From Podila epigama (lineage: Eukaryota > Mortierellomycota > Mortierellomycetes > Mortierellales > Mortierellaceae), in NCBI GenBank assembly GCA_015679605.1, contig JAAAVE010000543.1:1-17236 (forward strand): DNA of 17,236 nucleotides, given 5' to 3'. The notes beneath the pieces were generated by a model. It saw only the letters and a list, made by a program, of their open reading frames with translations. It was not told the DNA's origin and did not search any database. Position numbers and translations under genes: made by a program. Every line of letters begins with the position of its first letter. The stretch's first letter is position 1. Positions 10,220-17,236 of this stretch are shown piece by piece.

Positions 10220-10764
10220 ATGCCCATACAACAACACTACAGGATTACTACCCTGAACACTCGACACCTGCTTGAACTGACCGCCCCAACCAACGGCACC
10301 CGATTGAACCGCCACCTCCGAAACACCTTCAACCCACACATCCCAGCCCTCACACAAAACCATTATCCCCGAGAACACCGACAACTTCGCGCTTGGGCGA
10401 AGCTCGCTGAAAGGAGTTTTCCACGTGATGTCACAAATTTGACATCGTTTGTTTCAGTCAGAGACAACCATCTCTGACATTCTTCCTCTTTTTCTGCGAG
10501 TGCTGGATATCTGCTTCTTCTCCACACGAGAACGAGTCAATGTCAATGGACAACTTGGAGGCGCCATTCACTTAGCATCGACCCCTCTTCAACATTGCCT
10601 TTGAGGCCCTTCTTTGCACCCTCCGTGCCAATACATTGTTCAAAGGAATACCTATTCCAGGAGCCCAGTACAAACTGTTTGTAAATGCCAATGACCTGGC
10701 CTATGTCGTACTGGATGCCGCAGAGTGGCAAGTGACCCTCGCCCTCGCCATCTGTTCTTTTTGA
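10220..10764 (+). mobile_element. Decayed LINE (non-LTR) retrotransposon, endonuclease and RT fragments
   Basis: Plus-strand relic of an ORF2 polyprotein, broken by frameshifts and an internal deletion. At 10220 a frame begins with a segment like the start of a LINE endonuclease domain (YRITTLNTRHLLE). At about 10502-10585 another frame reads LDICFFSTRERVNVNGQLGG, as in the palm of non-LTR reverse transcriptases (RVNVNGxL). The motif B stretch expected next (RGVRQGDP-like) is missing. A third frame at 10588-10764 resumes with FNIAFEALLCTLRANTLFKG, then FVNANDLAYVVLD-AAEW, where the catalytic YADD/FADD is NAND, and ends at TGA. The element cannot encode active RT. C-rich DNA at 10030-10220 may be more of it. 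The A-rich stretch with AATAAA at 10988-11011 could be its 3' tail, but no target duplication was found. Confidence 0.7.
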
Positions 10765-11277
10765 GAGCGGATATGTGTCTTTGATCTGGAAGTGAACTGG
10801 ATTTGCGGAGAGTAAGGGAGAGTAGGGTGGCCTCTGTCCAATTGTACTAGCTCGTTCTACTTGTCCGAAAAGTGTTTCCCATAAATATTCTTTTTCACAG
10901 GACTTCCGACAAAGATGTTTTTCACATTGATTTTTCAACCAAGAGTGCTAAAAGATCCGATCCGGCTAGAAATGGTCAAGAAAAAGCAATAAAAATAAAA
11001 AACATAAAAAACCACCAACAAGATGTGCCGTTAATAGACTGTATTTGAAGACATCTGTTGGCAGCATAGGAGCCGCATCATCATCCCTTTCAGCTTCGTA
11101 CATTGTACTCTTTCAAAAGTTGTCATGCACTTTGGGGATAATACGCACTAAAAGAGGGGAGCTGGGAAGAATGAGGGTGCCATTTTCCATTTACCTCATT
11201 CATCAAAGCCACTTCATGCGAGGATGGTTTGGACTATGGAGAAGATTGACTATTTTTATGTTTTGTCATGAAGAAAA
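10765..11277. other. Gene-free: LINE 3' remnant and flank of the small secreted gene
   Basis: No intact coding sequence is seen. An AATAAA-containing A-rich stretch at 10981-11011 on the plus strand may mark the LINE 3' end. From about 11020 to 11277 lies the 3' flank of the minus-strand secreted gene; no canonical AATAAA was seen for it on the minus strand. Confidence 0.4.
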
Positions 11278-11592
11278 CTACTCGAACTTGACACTACGGA
11301 ATAAGAGCCTTGCACTCGCACGCTTTCCCGCTCGCAGTCGGTACAATGTTTTCCCTCCACAATCCCGATCAAGGTAGACGATAGCATCTCCATCGTAATT
11401 ATTTTTGGGAGAGTGAGCTGGGCCTTCATCGCCTTCCACCACATTGACACAGCTACCACGTGCAGGGTTGACTATCGTCTTGGACTCCAGAGCATTTGTT
11501 AGGTAGGTAAAGTCATCCGGTCTGGCATCAGCAGTCAATGCAGTGAAGACAGCAATGCTAAAAACGGAGAGAACAACTGTGAAAGCGCGCAT
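11278..11592 (-). CDS. Small secreted two-cysteine protein, family uncertain
   Basis: A single-exon frame of 104 residues with ATG at 11592. Residues 1-23 are a clear signal peptide (MRAFTVVLSVF..ALTADA). The mature part of about 81 residues has two cysteines, Cys48 and Cys78, likely one disulfide. Its second half, IVYLDRDCGGKTLYRL followed by a terminal FRSVKF, resembles a beta/gamma-crystallin-type strand pattern (aromatic, Asp, Gly, closing Ser-Val) seen in some small fungal secreted proteins. That resemblance is by eye and weak. It has its own TATA box and a likely 5'UTR intron, which supports real expression. The role is unknown; cell-wall, stress or antagonistic functions are all possible. 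Its isolation between a LINE relic and a long gene-free stretch suggests an accessory gene. Confidence 0.75.
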   Translation of the reverse strand: MRAFTVVLSVFSIAVFTALTADARPDDFTYLTNALESKTIVNPARGSCVNVVEGDEGPAHSPKNNYDGDAIVYLDRDCGGKTLYRLRAGKRASARLLFRSVKFE

Positions 11593-11617
11593 GGTTGGAT
11601 TACAATTACTGGGTTAT

Positions 11618-11766
11618 CTGAATAAAAGAAAAGTATGGACAAGGTCAGTCTCTTGATGAGGTCTGTCATATTCGTGTCAAGGGAATGAAGACATTTCAAC
11701 GAGGAAGTGATCTGCACCTAAACATCTCAAAAAAAAAAAAAAAACATGTTCAAAAGTGTCACTTAC
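11618..11766 (-). other. Probable 5'UTR intron of the small secreted gene
   Basis: The minus strand has a consensus donor AAA|GTAAGT at 11766 and an acceptor TTTATTCAG ending at 11618, enclosing 149 nt that include a 16-base T run (plus-strand A at 11729-11744). Splicing would leave 25 nt of leader before ATG 11592. An alternative acceptor, GTGCAG, lies near 11712. Confidence 0.4.
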
Positions 11767-11833
11767 TTTGGATGCGGAGTGAGGTTGAATGATGAGAATG
11801 GAGGAGCAAAAAGATGTAGGAAAAAGACGCATC

Positions 11834-11841
11834 TTTTTATA
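11834..11841 (-). promoter_or_regulatory. TATA box of the small secreted gene
   Basis: TATAAAAA on the minus strand lies about 70 nt upstream of the GTAAGT donor at 11766, so a start site near 11810 would give a short leader exon. Spacing and sequence fit a core promoter. Confidence 0.5.
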
Positions 11842-11968
11842 GTTCCTGGGCTTTACACCTTGACCAAGTAGACGAACAGCAAAAGAATTCAACGTACAAA
11901 GGGCTGAGGGACAGGGGAAAAGGATGACAGGGGATTTCAGTGTAGGGCGGAATAGGTACGCAAGGGTG

Positions 11969-11992
11969 TGCAAATGTGCAAATGTGCAAATG
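11969..11992 (-). repeat. Three tandem octamers TGCAAATG upstream of the secreted gene
   Basis: Three exact 8-bp copies (plus strand TGCAAATG) lie about 128 bp upstream of the TATA box. They read CATTTGCA on the sense strand. Their position suggests a transcription-factor binding array; function is inferred. Confidence 0.45.
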
Positions 11993-12388
11993 CGCATAAA
12001 GAGAAATTGAGGTATCCTGAAGCAAGGACGCTGAAAATCCTCAGCAGACACTGCATGAAAAAGACATATTCGGCGGAATCTCGCTGAAAAGTAAGGGGGA
12101 ACAGGCGGCAGGAACGGCAAGGGGTGTAGACAAGAGGATAGATTGCACACGAAAGAAGACCTGTGCAGCTTTGAAAGTCTAGGTCGTCAATGTGTGTAGT
12201 TCGTGGTCTACAGGTTGAACGATGTTTTCCGTCGACTATGCACTATGACCGGACATCTTTGCCTGCCGTATTCACAAGCACAAGCAGCATGTCAAAGTGC
12301 CCATTGATGAGGCAGTTGGGCTAGACTACGTTGTGGTTGTCGAGATGCTATTGTAGAAGTAGGATATACTCATATTTATTATATTTTT

Positions 12389-12401
12389 TTTGGCGGGAAC
12401 A
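12389..12401 (+). promoter_or_regulatory. E2F-like site TTTGGCGGGAA, second copy
   Basis: The same 13-mer as at 9625-9637. It lies about 0.65 kb upstream of the Kch1-type start and about 0.55 kb upstream of the secreted gene's TATA box on the other strand. Confidence 0.22.
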
Positions 12402-12781
12402 ATAAACTGACGACGCAATGCGGATCCAAGGTGTTCCTAGTTGCATTCACATGGCGGCTGTTTGGGCACGAGTGGTGTATCTCCACTGGTACCTGATACT
12501 TACTCTTGGTCCACCCACGATCATCTCTCCGTCTCAATAACAACCATCGACAACAGGTGCAATACATTACCGACAAAAACTCGACAACTGTATCGTGCCC
12601 TGGATCGACACAACGACAAGTCGGGGGCTGCGTGAATGTTACATAATAAAAATAAGGATGTTAATGCAATTTCCGTTGGTTTATTTTATTTACCAAGGTT
12701 TTTGGAGTCGTCTCGCAAAGTTGTCCTTCTTCTTTTGCATTGTTGCATCGTAGTTTGCATTCTTTTTCTGTTCACTTATTT

Positions 12782-12870
12782 GCATTCATTCGTATTCATT
12801 CCTTCATTCGCATTCATTTTCATTCATTCATTCATCCATTCATTTCGCTCGTTCACTCACTCATTCAACT
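12782..12870 (+). repeat. Imperfect (CATT)n/(CACT)n tetranucleotide tract
   Basis: The stretch is an imperfect ATTC/ACTC microsatellite on the plus strand in the likely promoter of the Kch1-type gene. A shorter related tract lies at about 8634-8660 upstream of the ThrE-like gene. Confidence 0.65.
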
Positions 12871-13045
12871 TCTTATTTTCATTCGTGTCTTCTTCATTCA
12901 ACGACTCACTTTGTCGACACAAATATTTTCTTTTGTTCATTGTCTCCCACACTACTCTGTCACAACGCCTATCTTCTCTTTAGCGACATTCCATCAACCT
13001 TAGTATCATTACTTACGCCACTTTTACCGAAAGCACTCGCATTAC

Positions 13046-15597
13046 ATGTCATCTAGTAAGTCGACATTACGTTGCATTCCATAGAACCAACGGTACATCT
13101 TACTCATGGATTTAGACCTCATCCTACCTTACCATACCATACCTTCCATACCATATCATATCATGCCATACCATGTCATGCCAACATCAACAACCCACCT
13201 GGCACAAACGATGAAATTAAGGTTGAATTAGTGGCGCGCAGGATAAAAAAAAACACCCCGTCAGTTGTGCCTGTTGCGTTTCGGAGTTTGCCCCTCTTTC
13301 TCTCCTGGAATTCGTCACTCCCTTTTCGCGTCCATGTGGTACATTGCACAAGAGGGGTTAACTGCAACACACAAAAGTCGAGCGACTGAACAAAAAAAAA
13401 CAATTGGAAAAACAAATGCAAACACAGGGGAATGTGTCTACACGTCAGAGACTGACTATCGCTATTGTTCTCTCACACTATTCTCTTTATGCAAACACAA
13501 ACAACAATAATAATAATTATAATAATTATTATAATAACAAAAAACAGCTGACTGGAGGAGACAAAAGGTCCAGGACCACAAGTTCGACTTCATTGATGTC
13601 GAAGACTACATCGACACGTCGGCTTGGCGGAAATTCAAGTACTCGCTCGTCTTTGCCGTCGTCATCAAAGGCATCCTCATCTATTGCGCCGATCTTTGGA
13701 CTGCTGTCAACTTGCTCCTCGTCAATACATGGAGCTCGAATCTTGGCGTCTCGAACGGCCAAATCTCGTTTCGCGACATTCGCATCTCTTTTGAGATCTA
13801 CAAGTGGATTTTTGCCGCCTGTATCATACTATCGTTCATCCTCCTCGCCTGGGATATAAAAAAGGCTATCACTATCATTCAAAGCAGAGACATCAGTTAC
13901 GCCTTTACCAGCATGATCGCCTTCCGTTACTATGCCATCAAGAGCTACGCTCACTTTTGCCTATTTCAAAGGATCCATGGCTCGAAAAAGCAAATCGACA
14001 ACGTCGCCTTCTTTTGCTTCTTTACTTTCCGAGGTATTGAATTTTGCTGTCAAGGTTCAAAAGTTGTTGTCAATATTGACCATACTATTGTTTGCAATTG
14101 TCTGCATTATTCACCCGGTCTCCATCTATCAAAACAGAACAAACCCAGGACAACGAATTGCAAAAATGAACTCATTCATTGAAATATCGTGAAAACCTTT
14201 GAAATTTAGGCTGGAAAAGACTCATGTTTGCAGATGGACCGAGGCAGATCATCAATGGCATTATCCTCATCACGGTATTTGGCTCCTTTAAGCGAAAGCG
14301 GGCCGATGGCTCCTACCAGCTGGACCTTGCGTTCTGGAATTTTGACCTAAAGGCTTTGAACCGCGTCACCATGGGCATCATGCTCTTCACCCTGACCCTC
14401 TGGGTTATCTCAGTGCTCCAAATGTTTGTAGCCATTGTCCTGTATATACCTCTGATCATCCACATCCAGGGTAACCTCAAAGAGTTTTGCTGTCACAAGA
14501 TTGACAAAAGGTAATCCCAGTACCTTTTTCCTGCTCTCTTTTCTAATCTACATTTCAACTGTAGAGGATTAAATGACCCTCACACGAAACTCAATGACTA
14601 AACCATAACCATGAATAGGATTGATGAAATAGTCAAGAGAAAGGCCAAGCTACGTGCACAAGAGGCAGCCAAGAACAACGTAAAAGGAGGCAAAAGTGAC
14701 ACTCCAGTACAGAAACCGACGTTACCTGACGTGGCCCTGATCGAGGAAGGCCGTCGCAGTTCACCAATGATAACATCACTCTCCACATCAAAGATGGCAG
14801 GTTTGTCTACGCCAAGGATACCCGGTGTTCAACAGCCATACAACCCATCAGGTTCACCAGGAGTGAGAAAAGCACAGTCTGTGACCAATGACCCTTATCG
14901 TCGACAGCATCCTCCACGGCCATACTCTCCTGCATCAACATCACGCTCCTTTACGCCCACATTCATAGACGACGACAGTAGCAGCACAAATGAGACCAAG
15001 CCGCTCCAGCATGCCAATTACCAACAACACTACCACAGGCGGCAGGACCAACAGTATGATTTTGCTGATGAATGGAGCGAGATGAGCGACCGGACGTATA
15101 GTGTTGGTGGGAGTAGTCTATTGACTGCTCCGCACGCGCCAAGGTCCCCTTACCTTTATGGTCACCGGCGGCAAGGGTCTGACTCCAGTACTGTCGTCAG
15201 TGGGTCGAACCATGGTAGTATCTTAAGCAACCAAAGCCGAAGCACACGCCCCCATCCGCTGCAGCAGGGCCATATATTATCGAATGAGCCTGAGGGTCAT
15301 GACTATGGCGAGACTGTTATGATGACCGATCTTGGTTCTCGTAGGGGGTATGATGCGTACTCCAAAGGATACCAAGGGCGACAGAACCAAACCACGACAG
15401 GGTTGGGAGGTGGTGAGATGGGAGGGGGTGTTGCCAACAACAGCAGTGTCGTCAGCCTCAGTCTGTCGACGTATTCAAGACGGCAACACAATTACCACCA
15501 CTACCACTACCAACAGCAGCAACAGCAGCATTCTCTGTCAAATGTTTCTCCTCTTTCTTATTCACAAGGGTCTTCAGGTCACCATGGCCTTTTTTAA
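13046..15597 (+). CDS. Kch1-family low-affinity potassium channel
   Basis: Four exons are proposed: 13046-13055, 13548-14033, 14210-14510 and 14619-15597. They total 1776 nt, an exact multiple of three, giving 591 residues. Exon 1 is only ATG TCA TCT A before GTAAGT; no other upstream ATG splices in frame to the conserved core, and an in-frame TAA precedes unspliced exon 2. The core matches fungal Kch1/Kch2 proteins: DHKFDFID, then a membrane segment with CADLWTAVNLLL (about 35-61), a second (about 90-108), SRDISYAF, RYYAIKSY, FFTFRGWKRL and ADGPRQIINGI joined across intron 2, and further membrane segments at about 180-255. Residues about 265-591 are a disordered Ser/Gln/His/Tyr-rich cytosolic tail. 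Yeast relatives carry K+ influx and drive calcium entry during pheromone response. Exons 2-4 are strong; exon 1 is tentative. Confidence 0.85.
13056..13547 (+). other. First intron of the Kch1-type gene with a pentanucleotide repeat
   Basis: GTAAGT at 13056 and AAACAG ending at 13547 bound 492 nt, unusually long beside introns of 176 and 108 nt in the same gene. A CTGAC branch-like element lies near 13452. The intron contains an ACCAT-type repeat at 13131-13184. The assignment depends on the tentative mini-exon start. Confidence 0.4.
13131..13184 (+). repeat. Imperfect pentanucleotide (ACCAT)n repeat
   Basis: About ten to eleven 5-bp units of ACCAT, with ATCAT and GCCAT variants, in near-perfect 5-bp register. 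Confidence 0.65.
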
Positions 15598-16670
15598 GTC
15601 AAATCTGAACGAGAGATGAAAAAAAATGTGTGTAAATAAACGTGTATGATCAAGAGAGACATGCACAAGAAGGGTCAACATTTGCCCTGGTTGAACACAC
15701 AAACATACTCATATACACAGTGCTGGGCAAGTGAAAAAAGATAGTACAGTATGAGGAATTATTGAGCTCTGTGGAATGCATTGAGATAGTCATTCCATTT
15801 GAGCTGAGCTTTCTTGCGACATTGGTTTTCGCCATGACCCTAGGGCACGTTCAAGAAGGAGGTGAAGAAAGGTCAAACTAGCCACACTCACAGCAAAGTG
15901 GAATCTTTTCTTTTTCTTGCCATCTCAATTCAACATTTTGGCAACAAAGCTGTCTTCAAGGGGTGGGGTGGGGTGGATTCTACCTCCAGAAGGGACGATG
16001 ATGAGGACGACAAAGACGATGATAAAGATGAAAGAGTTCTATTCCAAAGAAGACCGAATGAGGTTTTTTCTACGAAAAGTAGGGTTGTCGAGGTATGCTA
16101 TCCCTTTTTTTTTTGTGCTTCTTACCCACAGACAGATGTGTGCAATAGGTTGTTTCCCTCCTCCTTTTTCCACTTTCACTCTTGTTAATATTCTTCCCTT
16201 GACTAGAAACGAGCGTGCTAAGGGGACAATGGCGCGTTTGCCAACAAAGGGACAGAGCGCGAGGAATCGAATCGAATTGTCCATCATCCTTTGAAGACCA
16301 AAGAGCAATAGGGACCCAATTGTCAGCTGCATGCACGCGGCATTCTCCCCTTTTCTAGCGAGATTCTGACCGACATGGTCATTCAACATGATGCTTTTTA
16401 TTGCTTACTTTTCAAAGCGTGTCTATTTAACCTGGCCCATGCATCGGCTATCCTTCACCTCCTTCTAATTTTTTTTTTTTTTTTTTTTTTTTGCTTCTTT
16501 TTCTTTTCCTTCTCTTCTCTTCTCTTCTCTGTTTGATCTTTGCCCGGTTTTCCTTCAGCACTTGTTTGGTATCCGCTCCTTTTCATTTCTTGTTAACGCC
16601 CTTTTCAGCATCCAGCAAATCACCACAGCAACAAAACAAATTTAAGCAAGACAGCCAAGCAACACACAAT
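15598..16670. other. Intergenic: 3' end of the Kch1-type gene and promoter of the His-rich gene
   Basis: AATAAA at 15635-15640 ends the Kch1-type transcript. From about 15650 to 16400 I see no supported gene; frames on both strands are short and unrelated to known families. The stretch includes a GGGGT triplication at about 15960-15977 and an acidic-looking GATGA-rich segment at about 15995-16035. From about 16420 the promoter of the next gene has TATTTAA (16425-16431), a 24-base T run (16469-16492), four tandem TCTCT units (16511-16530) and an A/C-rich leader before ATG 16671. Confidence 0.4.
15635..15640 (+). terminator. Polyadenylation signal AATAAA of the Kch1-type gene
   Basis: Canonical AATAAA 38 nt past the stop codon of the channel gene on the same strand. 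Confidence 0.5.
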
Positions 16671-17236
16671 ATGCGCTTCATTATTTCTGCCATCTTGGCA
16701 ACTGCCCTCTTCGGCGCCGCCGTCACCGCAGATGCTCACCACAATCAGCAGCAGGCATCCTTCCGCCTCGAGCCTCGCCATGTTCACCACCACAAGGCCG
16801 ATCACTCGCACCACCACCACCAACTCGATCATTCGCACCACCGAAAGTCCAACTCCAAGCGCCAGCGCCGTGATATCGACATCAAAGTGGACCCCATCCT
16901 TGACATTAAGGCCGATGGACGCTTGTTGGCTGCCACCCCCAAGAAGCAGAAGAATATTGTCGCGGCTGAGGGTGCTCAGGTCAACAAGAAAAAGATCTCC
17001 AACTTTGGTCTTCACCATAAGCAGCACAAGGCTCATCACCACAAGTCTTCTCACCACCACAAGTCTTCGCACAAGAAGCACCACAAGCGTGCCATAGAGC
17101 TTCACCGCAAGAAGAATCATCACCACAAGTCCTCGCACCACCACAAGTCTTCTCACAAGAAGCACCATAAGCGTGCCCTTGAGCTCCATCGCAAGAAGGA
17201 TCACCACCACAAGTCCTCGCACCACCACAAGTCTTC
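16671..17236 (+). CDS. Secreted His/Lys-rich repeat protein with Kex2-type sites (partial)
   Basis: The frame opens at ATG 16671 and is still open at the window end, giving 188 visible residues. Residues 1-22 are a signal peptide (MRFIISAILATALFGAAVTADA). Residues 23-60 are His-rich. Dibasic Lys-Arg and Arg-Arg sites at 63-64 and 66-67 are followed by a non-repetitive, His-free segment (about 68-110: DIDIKVDPILDIKADGR). From residue 122 a 28-residue unit is repeated (two full copies and part of a third), made of two HHHKSS blocks, HKKHHKR and A(I/L)ELHRKK. Each full unit carries Lys-Arg (139-140, 167-168), the recognition site of the Golgi protease Kex2, so it could release identical His/Lys-rich peptides. 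Fungal Kex2-processed repeat proteins have this layout; the sequence itself recalls histatin-like or metal-binding peptides. Cys is absent. Function and full length are unknown. Confidence 0.75.
   Translation, partial: MRFIISAILATALFGAAVTADAHHNQQQASFRLEPRHVHHHKADHSHHHHQLDHSHHRKSNSKRQRRDIDIKVDPILDIKADGRLLAATPKKQKNIVAAEGAQVNKKKISNFGLHHKQHKAHHHKSSHHHKSSHKKHHKRAIELHRKKNHHHKSSHHHKSSHKKHHKRALELHRKKDHHHKSSHHHKS
17034..17236 (+). repeat. Tandem 84-bp coding repeat
   Basis: Units start at 17034, 17118 and 17202 (the last cut by the window end), in frame with the His-rich protein. Differences between copies are mostly synonymous (TCT/TCC, CAC/CAT, CTT/CTC), with Ile/Leu and Asn/Asp the only changes seen, indicating selection to keep the peptide. 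Confidence 0.85.

Larger units (their letters stand above)
11842..13045. other. Gene-free stretch between the small secreted gene and the Kch1-type gene
   Basis: The left part (to about 12100) is the upstream region of the minus-strand secreted gene and carries the octamer repeat at 11969-11992. A 35-codon plus-strand fragment at 12249-12356 (contains KVPIDEAVGLDYVVVVE) looks protein-like but has no start or family. A second E2F-like site lies at 12389-12401. From about 12640 the plus strand becomes CT-rich and microsatellite-bearing, the probable promoter and leader of the Kch1-type gene. Confidence 0.35.

Noticed and set aside
10543-10938. Minus-strand ORF of 131 codons
   Set aside because: It is antisense to the LINE reverse-transcriptase fragments, which are recognisable on the plus strand; the minus frame has no known features.
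11677-12150. Minus-strand ORF of 157 codons upstream of the small secreted gene
   Set aside because: It spans the TATA box, the leader-intron donor and poly(T) of that gene and is low-complexity Phe/Leu/Ser; it is best read as promoter sequence.
13404-13859. Plus-strand ORF of 151 codons, Ser/Thr-rich, over Kch1 exon 2
   Set aside because: It is the wrong frame; the correct frame gives the conserved Kch1 core.
15960-15977. Possible G-quadruplex (GGGGT triplication)
   Set aside because: There are only three runs of four G followed by GG, so the usual four runs of three or more G are not met; at most a weak two-tier structure.
16255-16285. Minus-strand B-box-like GATTCGATTCC
   Set aside because: No matching A box or complementary 7-bp acceptor arm is found at tRNA distance on that strand.
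16620-17228. Long minus-strand ORF of 202 codons, Val/Leu-rich
   Set aside because: It is the antisense of the His/Lys-rich gene: CAC and AAG codons read as Val and Leu on the other strand. The plus strand has the signal peptide and in-frame repeats.
17034-17236. CRISPR-like or satellite repeat
   Set aside because: The 84-bp repeats are contiguous, without spacers, and in frame with a coding sequence.

Overview
The window looks like nuclear DNA of an early-diverging filamentous fungus. Mucoromycota is the best guess, made from gene style rather than any marker. Genes are spaced 0.5-3 kb apart. Introns use GT(A/G)AG..AG borders with CTAAC-like branch sites. Gene-free DNA is full of long poly(T)/poly(A) runs, polypyrimidine tracts and ATTC/ACTC microsatellites. 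The protein families (ThrE/Prm10-type transporter, Kch1-type potassium channel, fungal secreted proteins) are fungal. There is no bacterial operon structure, rRNA, convincing tRNA or CRISPR.

Layout. (1) At the left edge, a minus-strand gene is represented only by its signal-peptide exon (ATG at 234); the rest lies outside the window. (2) 250-2007 is gene-free or holds orphan coding-like fragments. (3) 4041-2008 (minus) is a two-exon secreted serine protease of the lysyl-endopeptidase type, with triad His367/Asp414/Ser532 and a predicted Lys-specificity Asp561. (4) 8270-5064 (minus) is a two-exon, about 959-residue ThrE/DUF1212 membrane protein resembling yeast Prm10. (5) 8271-11010 is a broad accessory stretch with regulatory-looking motifs (ACGCGT, TTTGGCGGGAA) and a decayed LINE retrotransposon at about 10220-10764. 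(6) 11592-11278 (minus) is a small secreted two-cysteine protein with a TATA box and a probable 5'UTR intron. (7) 13046-15597 (plus) is a four-exon Kch1-family potassium channel, about 591 residues, starting from a 10-nt coding mini-exon. (8) 16671 to the right edge (plus) is a secreted His/Lys-rich protein built of 28-residue repeats, each with a Lys-Arg (Kex2-type) site; it is cut by the window end.

How they fit together. Four genes encode secreted proteins and two encode membrane transporters whose yeast relatives are pheromone-regulated (PRM10, and KCH2, also called PRM6). No operon-like logic is expected in a fungus. The most unusual item is the histatin-like, Kex2-processed repeat protein at the right edge. 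Multi-exon models were built by eye from splice signals, reading-frame continuity and family resemblance, with no alignment tool.
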